A stretch of 64,000 nt of DNA from a virus (IMGVR_UViG_3300029984_000008:1-64000); one strand, 5' to 3'; shown: positions 34,283-43,319, numbered from the stretch's first letter. Translations and numbers: made by a program. The notes: a model not told the origin generated them from the letters alone.

Positions 34283-35002
34283 ATGATAAGTACAAGACTT
34301 AGCCCTATGCCCTCTATGGACATAAATGAAGATTATATTATTGACGGTATATCTATTAAAGCATTAGTTAGTGAGATAGACAAGTTTAACGGGAACTCAG
34401 TGGCTACGATAGCCCTGACTATTAAGAGGATTCCATCCTATAGTGAGCCTTATGCCATTATAGGCAACTACCCCTATGCAATGCGCCCTGAATTTAAGTT
34501 TGATTTTATGTTTGAAATAAAGGACCTATACAGCTCTGGTACCACTATCACAGCCTACAGCACAGAACAAGTGGCTAGTGCCTTTGAGCTAAGCAAGCTG
34601 ATATGTACTAGAACCAATATAACATTTAAAATAGACTCACTAGTACAAGAGCACTGTGCCTCTGTAATAAATGGGTATGAGAAACATACAGAGGACTGGA
34701 ATAAGTATTTAGCAAACTGGCATCACCAAAGGCACTGGGAGTCATTCAGTGAAACTATGGCTGCATATGACAAGTTTTCTTGCAGCTTAAAAGGTGAGAT
34801 AAAAGAGCACTTAAAACTACACTATCCTGAGGTCTTAAAAAAGATAAACGAGCTAAACAAGCAACTAGCTAAGGGGTCCGCTAGGCTAGTAGAAATAAAA
34901 GCTACTGCTTGCTTACACATGGACACAGAGTTTAGTGGAAGTTATGCCTGCAATTTCCCTAGATATGCTTATAATTTTAATGAGGAGATAAGGTATGAGT
35001 AA
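34283..35002 (+). CDS. hypothetical protein
   Basis: 239 residues, no motif recognised. A beta-rich first half and a helical, His-rich centre (NWHHQRHWESFSETM). Overlaps the next gene by 8 bp, so coupled translation is likely. Confidence 0.5.
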   Translation: MISTRLSPMPSMDINEDYIIDGISIKALVSEIDKFNGNSVATIALTIKRIPSYSEPYAIIGNYPYAMRPEFKFDFMFEIKDLYSSGTTITAYSTEQVASAFELSKLICTRTNITFKIDSLVQEHCASVINGYEKHTEDWNKYLANWHHQRHWESFSETMAAYDKFSCSLKGEIKEHLKLHYPEVLKKINELNKQLAKGSARLVEIKATACLHMDTEFSGSYACNFPRYAYNFNEEIRYE

Positions 35003-35294
35003 GATATGTGCAACATGTGATACTAAGAATAGATTAGGCCTATGTCCTGGAAAAGAAGAAGACTTTAAGTACTGTTATAGAAGAGTAGGCTCTCTCGAAG
35101 GCCTAGAAGATACCATAACACCTTTTAATACAGTAGAGCAGCTATACGATAAGCTACCAGAGACCCTCTCCGATGTAGAAAAGGACAGCTTAATAATTAA
35201 AGAATACGGTGGTGCACATGTAGGAATTTTAGTTGGAAAATATAAATATTGTGGCAGGGATAAAGAATACCCTATAGGTTATATAATAAAATAA
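34995..35294 (+). CDS. small Cys-containing protein
   Basis: 99 residues. CATCDTKNRLGLC followed by FKYCYRRVG suggests a zinc site at the N-terminus. No other motif. Start overlaps the upstream gene. Confidence 0.5.
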   Translation: MSKICATCDTKNRLGLCPGKEEDFKYCYRRVGSLEGLEDTITPFNTVEQLYDKLPETLSDVEKDSLIIKEYGGAHVGILVGKYKYCGRDKEYPIGYIIK

Positions 35295-35317
35295 GCTATG
35301 AAAGAAGGTGAAATAAT

Positions 35318-35476
35318 ATGCAAGTACAAATACAATCATTAAATCAGTGGTTAAAATACTATGGCTACGTTTGGGTAGAGGGCAAAGAAGAGATTAACAA
35401 AGCTCAAATAGATGCAAACACTGCCCGTAATCAAATTTATACCTTGTTAGCTAAGGGGGCAATCAAGCATGAATAA
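35318..35476 (+). CDS. 52-residue protein
   Basis: ATG after AAGAAGGTGAAATAAT. Sequence (SLNQWLKYYGYVWVEGKEEI) looks like a short helical domain. Ends 8 bp inside the next gene. Function unknown. Confidence 0.5.
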   Translation: MQVQIQSLNQWLKYYGYVWVEGKEEINKAQIDANTARNQIYTLLAKGAIKHE

Positions 35477-35750
35477 TGATAAACTTACCACAGAGGACCT
35501 AGACTTATTCTTTAAGCAGCTCAATGAGCTAGAGAGTCAGTATATTTACTGGGCACAAGAGCCCCCAAAGAAGCTAATTATAAACCCAGGGATTATAGCT
35601 AAACTTGCTAGAGTTGAAGGATTCTACCAGAGGCCAGAGCTGCAATCTACAGTGACTATATATGCACCAGTAGTAAGACATTTTAAGCTGGAGCACACAG
35701 TGGTTACGATACGTGAGGACTATGATGAGAACTATCTACACTTTGAATAA
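35469..35750 (+). CDS. hypothetical protein
   Basis: 93 residues, acidic at both ends, no motif. AAGGGGGCAATC site; cotranscribed with the kinase-like gene 12 bp downstream. Confidence 0.5.
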   Translation: MNNDKLTTEDLDLFFKQLNELESQYIYWAQEPPKKLIINPGIIAKLARVEGFYQRPELQSTVTIYAPVVRHFKLEHTVVTIREDYDENYLHFE

Positions 35751-35762
35751 AGGAGAGGACCT

Positions 35763-36386
35763 ATGAAGAAACACAGAGGCTTATTTATAACTTTCGAGAA
35801 AACAGCAGAAGGCCTAGGAGGTACTCTCCAAAGCCTTCTGCTACAAAAAAACATACAAAAATTAGGAATAGAGGCCGTCCTAACCAGGGAGCCAGGGGGC
35901 ACACCGTTAGGACAAGAACTCCGTAAAATATTGCTAGACCCAGCGGCACAGCTGAGTAAAGCTACTTCGCTATTTTTAATGATGGCCGACCGAAGCCAAC
36001 ATTATAAGGAAGTACTAAAGCCTACATTATTTAAACGAGGTGGTATAGTAATATCTGACCGTTATTTTGACAGCTCGTTAGTGTATCAGGGTAGCTGCGA
36101 GGGCTGGAAAACTGCATTTTTATTGCAGCTACATCATGCCGCTACGGGGTTGCTATTGCCTGACCTAACGTTTGTGCTGGATGGAAAACCATATAGAGAA
36201 CTTAGTGCTCAAGACAGCTACGAGAGCAAAGGTGCTGCCTATCATGCTAAAGTAAAAGCAGGAATGCTTTACTTTGCCTCTAAGTCAGACCGCTACGTTA
36301 TACTAAATGCCAATCAACCCAAAGAGGTGCTGGCAGAACAAATATTAAATATTGTTAAGACTCGTCATCCCAGTTACTTTGAGTAG
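35763..36386 (+). CDS. thymidylate kinase-like protein with degenerate P-loop
   Basis: 207 residues, the normal TMK length. TMK phosphorylates dTMP to dTDP. Family features kept: FITFEKTAEGLGG at the P-loop position, TREPGGTPLGQELR, DRYFDSSLVYQG and FVLDGKP. The P-loop, normally GxDGxGKTTQ, reads EKTAEGLGGTLQ here: the Lys that contacts the beta and gamma phosphates is Gly and the acidic residue after the first Gly is lost. The rest of the fold seems intact. It may bind nucleotide without catalysis, use a compensating residue, or act as a partner of the host enzyme. Confidence 0.8.
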   Translation: MKKHRGLFITFEKTAEGLGGTLQSLLLQKNIQKLGIEAVLTREPGGTPLGQELRKILLDPAAQLSKATSLFLMMADRSQHYKEVLKPTLFKRGGIVISDRYFDSSLVYQGSCEGWKTAFLLQLHHAATGLLLPDLTFVLDGKPYRELSAQDSYESKGAAYHAKVKAGMLYFASKSDRYVILNANQPKEVLAEQILNIVKTRHPSYFE

Positions 36387-36404
36387 CTTAATATATTATA
36401 TGCC

Positions 36405-36435
36405 TTGCATATCATAGTATGCACAGTTTTATAAT
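36405..36435 (+). promoter_or_regulatory. possible promoter for resolvase and ribonucleotide reductase
   Basis: TTGCAT (36405-36410) and TATAAT (36430-36435) with a 19-bp spacer. Spacing is longer than ideal. Lies in the only gap of this operon. Confidence 0.35.
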
Positions 36436-36483
36436 ATGTTATTCAACTTTTAAAATAAAAATTGGAAAGTGGTGAATTATAAT

Positions 36484-37008
36484 ATGGCTATAATCACTCT
36501 ACTAGCCTTTGACCCAGGGACCGCTAATATGGGATACTCCGTGTTAGTGGGTAATACAGCTACATCTGAAATCCACATCACTAACACCATTGGTGTACTA
36601 AATACATCAAAGCGTAAAGACGGTGTAGAGGTACAGGTTAGAGACCGAATAGACCACCTTGGCCTTAGTATACAACAAATTGTCGAAAAAGTAAACCCTA
36701 CGGACATAGTTATGGAAGATTTTGTTGAACAAGGGAAGTTTGTGGGGAAGACATATAAAGAAATGGCGTTTCTAACTGAGCATATGCGCCTGCTTACTAG
36801 GCAGCTTGGGCTACCCGCTACTATATATGCAAACGGGTATTGGAAGAAGCAAACACTAGGAATCATGAGAGCTAGCAAGCTGCAAGTGCAGCATTATATT
36901 AAGCATAAACTACCAGAGGCAGCTACAGTATTACACAAGCAACCAGACCATGTTTGGGACTCAGTGGGTATCGGTTACTGCAAATGGTTAGAAATACAGG
37001 GGGTATAG
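36484..37008 (+). CDS. RuvC-like Holliday junction resolvase
   Basis: 174 residues from ATG 36484 behind GTGGTGA; GTG 36469 is less likely. RNase H-like fold motifs: FDPGTANMGYS (Asp10), VMEDF (Glu78), and C-terminal DHVWDSVGIG (two Asp near 155-159). These acidic residues place it with RuvC/poxvirus-like phage resolvases that cut branched DNA before packaging or at recombination intermediates. It lies 3 bp before the reductase gene. Confidence 0.82.
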   Translation: MAIITLLAFDPGTANMGYSVLVGNTATSEIHITNTIGVLNTSKRKDGVEVQVRDRIDHLGLSIQQIVEKVNPTDIVMEDFVEQGKFVGKTYKEMAFLTEHMRLLTRQLGLPATIYANGYWKKQTLGIMRASKLQVQHYIKHKLPEAATVLHKQPDHVWDSVGIGYCKWLEIQGV

Positions 37009-37011
37009 GAT

Positions 37012-39090
37012 ATGAAGAAATTATTAAGTACAGAATTTTTAGGTGAGTACCTGGATTTTCCAGAAGAAATGAATGCACTAGGTAAATTTGTCTACTACAG
37101 AACTTACAGTAGGTGGCTACCTGAGGTGCATAGGAGAGAGACTTGGAAAGAGACTTGTGCTAGAGCCACTGAGTACAATGTATCTTTAGCACCTATCACT
37201 GAAGCAAGCACAGCAGAGGCTGAAGAATACTTTGACAACATGTTCCACCTTAGAGAATTCCTTAGTGGTAGGACTTTGTGGGTAGGTGGCACAGAGGCTG
37301 CTAGGAAGTTTCCAATGTCAAATTTCAACTGTGCATTTACTACTATTGAGAAGTGGGAAGACTTCAGAGACCTTCAATATCTACTGCTATTAGGCACAGG
37401 GGTAGGCTTCAGAATACTACAAAAAGATGTAGCTAAACTAAAGCCAGTGCGCCAGGGTATAAGATTAATTAGTCATGATTACAACCCAGTAAGAGGCAAA
37501 AATGCTAGGGAGGATGATACAAGCTTAAAAGTATACGGTAGCGTTGCAGCTATAGTAATTGGTGATAGCAAAGAAGGCTGGTGTGAAGCTATATACCAAT
37601 ACTTCAGACTAATCACCGAGGATGAGTACTCAAAAGTAGATACTATTCGTGTAGTCTATGATTTTATAAGACCTAAGGGTGAGAGACTAAAAACATTCGG
37701 AGGCACAGCTAGTGGTGGTGAGAGCATGAAAATTATGCTTACAAAAATACACAATGTCCTAATGACTGATATGTATGCACCGAGACCAGTAGATGGTAAA
37801 ATAAGACCTATACATGCACTAGATATAGCTAATATAATAGGTGCACTAGTTGTAAGCGGCGGTGTAAGAAGAACCTCCGAGATAGCTTTAATAGACCCTA
37901 AGGACACTGAGACCTTACAAGCTAAGGCTAAGATAACCCTAGAAAATAACTTCAGGTATATGAGTAATAACAGTGTATTCTATGAAGAGAAACCAACTAG
38001 AGAGCAGCTAACTAAACACTTTGAGACTATGAGAGCTAATGGAGAACCTGGTTTTGTTAATGCCTATGCAGCCAGACTACGTAAGCCTACGTTCCAAGGT
38101 ATTAACCCATGTGCAGAAATCTTACTAGAAAATAAGGAACTCTGTAACCTAGTAACTACTAACGCTATGGCCTTTGTAGTAGGTAATATGCTAGATATAC
38201 CAGCTTTTGTACAAGCGCATAGAATGAATGCAAGGGCAGCCCTTAGAATGACCCTAGTAACACTGGAGCTACCTGAATGGGATAAAGTAGCTAAAGCAGA
38301 TAGAATAGTAGGTGTAAGCTTATTAGGCTGGTACGATATGCTAGACAGCGTAGGAATTGCAGCAGGTAGCCCCCCTGAAAAGCTACTACAAATGCAATTA
38401 AAAGAGGCAGTAAAAGAAGCACTTGAAGAATACGCCTGTGAGCTAGGAATAGATACACCTAAGTTAGCCACTACTATGAAGCCTGAGGGTACATTATCCA
38501 AAGTAGCTGGGGGTAGGTCACCAGGAGCACACAGAAGCCGTGCACCTTACTATATAAGAAGAGTAAGAGTAAATGCGAATGACCCAGTTTTAAAGACTGT
38601 GGAAGCTCAAGGGTGGCCAGTAGTTAACGAAACAGGGCAAGGTGTGTATAATGCTAAGGGTAAACTTACACCAGTTACTACTAGGGTTGTTGAGCTACCA
38701 GTAAAGAGTGGAGCTATTCACACTACGATGGACGTAACAGCAAAGGACCAGCTTGATACGTACTTTGGATTTCAAAGGAACTACACAGAACACAACACAA
38801 GCATAACTATAGATGTGCACCCTCACGAGTGGCCTGAAGTAGAGCAAGCTATCTGGGATAACTGGGACGACTTTGTAGGTGTAAGCTTCTTAGAGAGATT
38901 TACTACATTCTATCCACTATTACCTGAAGAAGCTTGTACTGAGGAGGAGTATGAGGCTAGAGAAGCTAAGATGACTGTATTAGACTCAGAGCTTTTAAAT
39001 AAGTTTGAAGCTGAGCTTGATACTGCAGGTGAGGACTTTGATTTATCTAAGGAAGATGGATGCTCCAACGGAGTTTGTCCCGTGAGGTGA
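37012..39090 (+). CDS. nrdJ: class II (B12-dependent) ribonucleoside-triphosphate reductase
   Basis: 692 residues, similar in length to monomeric Lactobacillus-type RTPR. It makes deoxynucleotides without oxygen or a radical subunit, using adenosylcobalamin. Motifs: SNFNCAFTTIEKW (first active-site Cys), LGTGVGFRIL, the finger-loop NPCAEILLENKELCNL (radical Cys and partner Cys), KPEGTLSKVAG, and a C-terminal CSNGVC pair that shuttles electrons. All key cysteines are present. Use of class II suits an anaerobic or oxygen-variable host that supplies B12. Confidence 0.9.
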   Translation: MKKLLSTEFLGEYLDFPEEMNALGKFVYYRTYSRWLPEVHRRETWKETCARATEYNVSLAPITEASTAEAEEYFDNMFHLREFLSGRTLWVGGTEAARKFPMSNFNCAFTTIEKWEDFRDLQYLLLLGTGVGFRILQKDVAKLKPVRQGIRLISHDYNPVRGKNAREDDTSLKVYGSVAAIVIGDSKEGWCEAIYQYFRLITEDEYSKVDTIRVVYDFIRPKGERLKTFGGTASGGESMKIMLTKIHNVLMTDMYAPRPVDGKIRPIHALDIANIIGALVVSGGVRRTSEIALIDPKDTETLQAKAKITLENNFRYMSNNSVFYEEKPTREQLTKHFETMRANGEPGFVNAYAARLRKPTFQGINPCAEILLENKELCNLVTTNAMAFVVGNMLDIPAFVQAHRMNARAALRMTLVTLELPEWDKVAKADRIVGVSLLGWYDMLDSVGIAAGSPPEKLLQMQLKEAVKEALEEYACELGIDTPKLATTMKPEGTLSKVAGGRSPGAHRSRAPYYIRRVRVNANDPVLKTVEAQGWPVVNETGQGVYNAKGKLTPVTTRVVELPVKSGAIHTTMDVTAKDQLDTYFGFQRNYTEHNTSITIDVHPHEWPEVEQAIWDNWDDFVGVSFLERFTTFYPLLPEEACTEEEYEAREAKMTVLDSELLNKFEAELDTAGEDFDLSKEDGCSNGVCPVR

Positions 39091-39101
39091 TTATTTACCC
39101 G

Positions 39102-39130
39102 TTGACTAACCACCTTTTATGCAGTATAAT
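39102..39130 (+). promoter_or_regulatory. near-consensus sigma-70 type promoter for homing endonuclease gene
   Basis: TTGACT (39102-39107), 17-bp spacer, TATAAT (39125-39130). It begins 11 bp after the reductase stop and serves only the endonuclease gene, unlike the phage-type promoters. Confidence 0.85.
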
Positions 39131-39151
39131 AAGGCTAGGAGGTGGTAATCT

Positions 39152-39919
39152 ATGGAAACAAAGATATGCCAGACATGTGGGAAAGAAAAAAATGTAGGTG
39201 ACTTTGCAAAAAACGGCTTTAAAAGGAATGGAGAACAGTCATACAGACCTAATTGTAGGCACTGCGAAGGACATGATAAACCAAAACGTGCTGCAATGGT
39301 AACTAAGGTAGTTAAAGGCACGCTGTATAGGAAATGTGCGGCATGTAACAGCTATAAACCGAGCACATCTGAATACTTTGAGGGAAATCGGACTATGTGC
39401 CTTATGTGCAAGGCCTTTGCTAACAAGCAAAGAAGACAGAGACAAAAAGAGACTGATATTGTTATGTATAAGTGCAGAGAAATGGCATGGTCTGCCTACG
39501 CTAGGGTATTTGCTAAATCTAAATCGTATAAAAAGGGCTACAGACATTTAGTGGAACCTTTTGGCTTTAGTACACCCACAGAAATGAAACTATACTTGTA
39601 TGCAAACTTCTATGCTGATATAAAGACCCTACTAGATAAAGGGCTAGTACCTAGTGTAGACCGCAAAGATACTAGTATAGGCTATACACCTGCTAATATT
39701 CATATCTTAGACTTTGTAGAGAATACTGAGTTGGGAGTGAATACTAGGAAACACCCTGTTAGTGTAAGCTATCCAGACGGTGCAATAAAAAACTTTAGTA
39801 GCGTGAGGCAGTGTGCTGATTTTTTTAATACAAATGACTCGCATATTAGACAATGGATTAAAGGTACTTATAAGCCGTTAAATAAGTGTAAATTTGCCTA
39901 CACAGAGGCAGTAAAATAG
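39152..39919 (+). CDS. free-standing HNH homing endonuclease with HTH tail
   Basis: 255 residues. N-terminal zinc knuckles (CQTCGKEK, CRHCEGH, CAACNS, CLMCKA), an AP2-type HNH core with VDRKDTSIGYTPANIHIL, and a C-terminal NUMOD1-like unit (SSVRQCADFFNTNDSHIRQW). It probably cuts phage DNA near the reductase gene and spreads with it. It has its own host-type promoter, and a class A promoter follows for the next gene, as expected of an inserted cassette. Confidence 0.85.
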   Translation: METKICQTCGKEKNVGDFAKNGFKRNGEQSYRPNCRHCEGHDKPKRAAMVTKVVKGTLYRKCAACNSYKPSTSEYFEGNRTMCLMCKAFANKQRRQRQKETDIVMYKCREMAWSAYARVFAKSKSYKKGYRHLVEPFGFSTPTEMKLYLYANFYADIKTLLDKGLVPSVDRKDTSIGYTPANIHILDFVENTELGVNTRKHPVSVSYPDGAIKNFSSVRQCADFFNTNDSHIRQWIKGTYKPLNKCKFAYTEAVK

Positions 39920-39924
39920 CCACC

Positions 39925-39954
39925 GTATACTTTCTAAAAAGACCTTTGTATAGT
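39925..39954 (+). promoter_or_regulatory. class A phage promoter
   Basis: TATACT (39926) and TATAGT (39949), 17-bp spacer, ACCTTTGTATAGTA block. Serves the genes at 40006 and 40261. Confidence 0.82.
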
Positions 39955-39961
39955 AGGAGTA

Positions 39962-39979
39962 AGAGGTCGCAAGGCCTCT
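39962..39979 (+). promoter_or_regulatory. leader hairpin
   Basis: AGAGGTC (39962-39968) pairs with GGCCTCT (39973-39979) over a GCAA tetraloop, one wobble. Confidence 0.68.
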
Positions 39980-40005
39980 ACAAATAAAATTATGGAGGTA
40001 TCAGT

Positions 40006-40203
40006 ATGTTATACAGAGTAGTAGCTAACATGAATAAAAATGAGAGGGTAACTTTTGAAGGTGTGACAAAGGAAAAGGCGTTAGAGTACGCAAAGGATAC
40101 TCTAACAAGTGCTAGGTTTGCAAAGGATAATATTACAGGAATATTAGTATATGAAGTCAAAGAAGTTGGGGAGCTTACTTACGACGAACTATTAAGTAAA
40201 TAA
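40006..40203 (+). CDS. small hypothetical protein
   Basis: 65 residues (YRVVANMNKNERVTFEGVTK) forming a probable small alpha/beta domain. TGGAGGTATC site. Leads the dUTPase operon. Function unknown. Confidence 0.5.
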   Translation: MLYRVVANMNKNERVTFEGVTKEKALEYAKDTLTSARFAKDNITGILVYEVKEVGELTYDELLSK

Positions 40204-40212
40204 AGATATTGG

Positions 40213-40228
40213 GAGGCCTTATGACCTC
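40213..40228 (+). promoter_or_regulatory. weak intergenic hairpin
   Basis: GAGG (40213-40216) pairs with CCTC (40225-40228); followed by ACAAATAAATAAAATAAG before the dUTPase ribosome site. Shortest member of the family. Confidence 0.4.
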
Positions 40229-40260
40229 TACAAATAAATAAAATAAGAGGAGAGATTATT

Positions 40261-40893
40261 ATGAAAAAATGGTCAACTAGAAGAAAAAAGGAAATAGCAG
40301 CAAAAATTGAAGAGTCAGCAGAGGCTGCACAACTACAACTTATGGGAAAATTAATAATTGAGAAATTACATGTAGATGCAATAATACCAACTTATGCATC
40401 AGATGGTGATAGCGGTATGGATGTGTACGCTGTAGAAGATATTACATTGCAGCCAGGGGAAACTAAAATAATTAAAATAGGAATTAAAATGGAAATACCT
40501 AGACACCCTCTACATGAATTAGGCTATCGTTTTGAGTGTCAAGTAAGGCCTAAATCAGGCATAAGCGCTGCTACACTTATTAGAATGGCTAATGCCCCAG
40601 GCACAGTAGATAATTTTTTCAGGGATGAGATAGGTGTTATATTAACTAACACAGCCGATAGAGTTAATCTACTATATCGTACAGACCACTTCTTAGACCT
40701 AAAAGGAAATAAGGTGCCTGTAGAAGATGTAGAGACAGCAGCCGCTATACCAGCTAAAACTTACCTTATACGTAAGGGTAACAAAATAGCTCAATTAGTA
40801 TTCAATGAAGTAATAAGACCTCTAGTCATTGAAGAAGGAATAGTCAATGATGAAGACAGCAGAGGCGGTGGCTTCGGACATACTGGAATATAA
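40261..40893 (+). CDS. dut: dUTPase, trimeric family
   Basis: 210 residues. Hydrolyses dUTP to dUMP, keeping uracil out of DNA and feeding dTMP synthesis. Motifs in order: DSGMDVYA (1), VRPKSGIS (2), APGTVDNFFRDEIGVI (3, catalytic Asp region), NKIAQLVF (4), RGGGFGHTG (5, P-loop-like tail). An extra N-terminal helix of about 35 residues and an insert of about 30 residues between motifs 3 and 4 (TDHFLDLKGNKVPVEDVETA) lengthen it relative to the usual 140-150. Confidence 0.92.
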   Translation: MKKWSTRRKKEIAAKIEESAEAAQLQLMGKLIIEKLHVDAIIPTYASDGDSGMDVYAVEDITLQPGETKIIKIGIKMEIPRHPLHELGYRFECQVRPKSGISAATLIRMANAPGTVDNFFRDEIGVILTNTADRVNLLYRTDHFLDLKGNKVPVEDVETAAAIPAKTYLIRKGNKIAQLVFNEVIRPLVIEEGIVNDEDSRGGGFGHTGI

Positions 40894-40988
40894 ACATTGT
40901 ATAAATAGGTAAGTAATAGTATAGTAATAGCAAGACCTTAGAATATAGTCAAAAATTTATTTAACAAGTATATTGCGTAAGGTCAAAG

Positions 40989-41025
40989 AAAGCACCTAGG
41001 GCCCACTCTCTAGGCGCTTTTCTTA
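40989..41025 (+). terminator. terminator after dUTPase
   Basis: AAAGCACCTAG (40989-40999) pairs with CTAGGCGCTTT (41010-41020), one mismatch, followed by TCTT. Between the dUTPase stop and this hairpin lie about 95 bp with no gene; GACCTTA and TAAGGTC there form a further inverted pair. Confidence 0.7.
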
Positions 41026-41036
41026 TGACTTAAAAG

Positions 41037-41088
41037 TTGTTCATGTTTGTAAAAAGTTGTTGACTAATTCTAACCGTTAGTATATACT
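41037..41088 (+). promoter_or_regulatory. promoter with phased TTGT motifs (nuclease gene)
   Basis: TTGACT (41060-41065), 17-bp spacer, TATACT (41083-41088). TTGT at 41037, 41047 and 41057, exactly 10 bp apart, here just upstream of and touching the -35 box. Confidence 0.82.
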
Positions 41089-41155
41089 ATTATATAACAG
41101 CATAAGTTATAGCAAAGAGAGTAAATAATATAAATGAAAGAGAGTTGATATATTG

Positions 41156-42784
41156 ATGTTAATGCAAGCAGTGAACAAATTTATAATGGCCAGTAGAGAG
41201 TACAGTGAGCAATCAAAAGCTCAATACACAGATAAAGGGAATGTTAAGAACTATTTCAGAGCCTCAGAGTTAGGCGGTGGTGATAGAAAAATCTTATACG
41301 GATTCTTCAAACACCAAATACCAGTTATACCTAGAACAACAAAAAACCTTAGACAGCTAGCAAATGGAGACAGTATGCATGCCAGATACCAAAAGTGGTG
41401 GGAAGACATGGGTGTTCTAATCTCAATGGAAGAACGTCTAAGCTCAAAGGACGACGATTACTTAAAGCAATTTGAATGGGAATGGGCAGGACACTATGAT
41501 GGATTACTAGACGTAAATATCCTCAGAGCTCATGCACAAGATTTATGCACTATAGGTTACAGCAAGAATGAAGACACTGACCAGTGGGAAATTGAAGTAG
41601 ACATAGACGACACATACGCTAAGTCAATAGGTTTATATACAGCCGAAGGAGAGTACAACGAAGCATACGAAGCTCTTCCAATGGTAGCGGACCTTAAGAC
41701 TATGAACCCTTGGGGATTTAAAAGAGTAGCTAATGGTGATGTATCTGAGCTCAGAGGCTATATAGACCAAATAACTTTCTATATGTACATGCTAAATACA
41801 CCATATGGAAGCATCTACATTGAAGATAAGGGCAGCAATGATTTAGTAGAGGTCCAAATACTATGGCATGATATGCACGAAGGCGCTGACTACCAGTTTA
41901 CACCTGAGATACACGGTGAGCCAGCAGACGGTGTGCTTAGAGTAGTAGTAGACAGTGAAAGATTCTACGGAAGCGACCAAGTATTAGGTGTAGTAGCTAG
42001 AGTAAATCAACTTTGGGAAACAAAGAAATTACTAGAGGCAGCGCAAGCAACTAATGCAGATATGGCAGATATAATGCCACCAAGATGTTCTGAGTCTCCT
42101 GATGCTTTTCCTTGTTCGTGGGGAAAAGGCGCTGAAAAGTGTGAGTTCTTCAATCATTGCTGGAATCAGTACACTAACGGCCTTTCAATAGTAGCATATG
42201 AAGCGTGTCCTGAAGAGCTTCAGTGGGAAATTATAGCTGAAGGTGAAGCTAATTATAAAGTAGACAGCAGAAAAGTACCTGCAGGTGTAACACTAGAAGC
42301 ATTACAAGCTTTAGTAGATATGCAAGCAGTAGACATAAGCCAGTTCTTAGTTGATACAGAGGCTGATGTAGCACCCGAAGTTGAAGAAGAAGACTTAAAT
42401 GCAGACCACTTATTTGACTCAGGCGGCGAGCTTAATCTAGGTCCTGCTACAGTAGAATTTATAGGGCAAGCACTTAATGTACCTATTACACCAGCAGCAG
42501 CTACACCAGCAGCAGCTACACCTACTAAAACTGTAGGTTCACCTGCAGCGAAGTCTCCAAGTGTAGGAAAGCCTGTGCTTCAAGGTGGCCCAGCACCAGC
42601 AAATAAGGTAGATACAGCAGCCACAGCACTACCAAACGTAGCTGTAGAGTATATAAATGCGGATAATAAAAAAGCAATTAAGTGTTTGAAGTGTAGTGAA
42701 GAGCTAACTTATATGAAGCTAGGAAATGGTTGCACTAAGAAATGTGAAAAATGTGGCAATGTAAATAAAGTATTAAGAGCATAA
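41156..42784 (+). CDS. Cas4/RecB-like PD-(D/E)XK nuclease with Cys cluster
   Basis: About 542 residues. N-terminal YFRASELGGGDRK, then MVADLKTMNPWG (Asp179, Lys181 of the D-x-K motif) and RGYIDQITFYMYML, the QxxxY helix of RecB-family nucleases. Four cysteines around CSESPDAFPCSWG and CEFFNHC could hold an iron-sulfur cluster as in Cas4/AddB. An acidic/Ala-Pro linker (about 415-500) leads to a C-terminal zinc ribbon (IKCLKCSEEL, CEKCGNVNK). A recombination or replication exonuclease is likely. No CRISPR genes are near, so Cas4 here means fold only. Confidence 0.78.
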   Translation: MLMQAVNKFIMASREYSEQSKAQYTDKGNVKNYFRASELGGGDRKILYGFFKHQIPVIPRTTKNLRQLANGDSMHARYQKWWEDMGVLISMEERLSSKDDDYLKQFEWEWAGHYDGLLDVNILRAHAQDLCTIGYSKNEDTDQWEIEVDIDDTYAKSIGLYTAEGEYNEAYEALPMVADLKTMNPWGFKRVANGDVSELRGYIDQITFYMYMLNTPYGSIYIEDKGSNDLVEVQILWHDMHEGADYQFTPEIHGEPADGVLRVVVDSERFYGSDQVLGVVARVNQLWETKKLLEAAQATNADMADIMPPRCSESPDAFPCSWGKGAEKCEFFNHCWNQYTNGLSIVAYEACPEELQWEIIAEGEANYKVDSRKVPAGVTLEALQALVDMQAVDISQFLVDTEADVAPEVEEEDLNADHLFDSGGELNLGPATVEFIGQALNVPITPAAATPAAATPTKTVGSPAAKSPSVGKPVLQGGPAPANKVDTAATALPNVAVEYINADNKKAIKCLKCSEELTYMKLGNGCTKKCEKCGNVNKVLRA

Positions 42785-42798
42785 TAATAGTAGAAGCC

Positions 42799-42824
42799 AA
42801 GGACCTCTACGGAGGTCCTTTTCT
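42799..42824 (+). terminator. terminator after nuclease gene
   Basis: AAGGACCTC (42799-42807) pairs perfectly with GAGGTCCTT (42812-42820) over TACG, then TTCTT. Confidence 0.85.
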
Positions 42825-42854
42825 TGCACAATAATTTATAGGGGGACGATGTAA

Positions 42855-43298
42855 ATGTTTATAGAAGAAGATTTTTATTCAGCAATAAGTGCTAAAACTA
42901 CCTGGAGCACAAAGAATTTAGTAATGGAACTATTTAAGCAAGTAGATAAAATAGAGGATAGCAACACCGCAAAAGTATATGCGCAGGCGTTAGAGAATTT
43001 TAGTGATTATGCTAAAGCTAATAATATAACTTCAATAGGGCGTAACCAATTTTATAGCTGGTTTAAGCCCGAGGTTGGCAAACTTTCACATATGGCTAGA
43101 CATGAAACTATTCATGAAACTATTAAGCCAGTGCAAGTAGCCACCTCGGCCTTAGATTACCACTTCTCAAGCTATGAGGAGCTACTGCATGAAAATGACC
43201 AGCTAAAAAGGCTACTAAATCAGGCGATGAGTCAGACAACTATATTACTACGCACTACACAAGCCCTAGCATCAGCTCTGGGGATGCAAAGTAAGTAG
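42855..43298 (+). CDS. hypothetical helical protein
   Basis: 147 residues, no family recognised. A likely coiled coil in the last 50 residues (YEELLHENDQLKRLLNQAMS). TAGGGGGACGATG site. Confidence 0.5.
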   Translation: MFIEEDFYSAISAKTTWSTKNLVMELFKQVDKIEDSNTAKVYAQALENFSDYAKANNITSIGRNQFYSWFKPEVGKLSHMARHETIHETIKPVQVATSALDYHFSSYEELLHENDQLKRLLNQAMSQTTILLRTTQALASALGMQSK

Positions 43299-43319
43299 GA
43301 ATGTAATTGCACCTGAAAT

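Noticed and set aside
41156-42784. CRISPR-associated Cas4 with adaptation role
   Set aside because: The fold and cysteines fit Cas4/RecB, but no repeats, Cas1 or Cas2 are in the window; such nucleases are common in phage replication modules.
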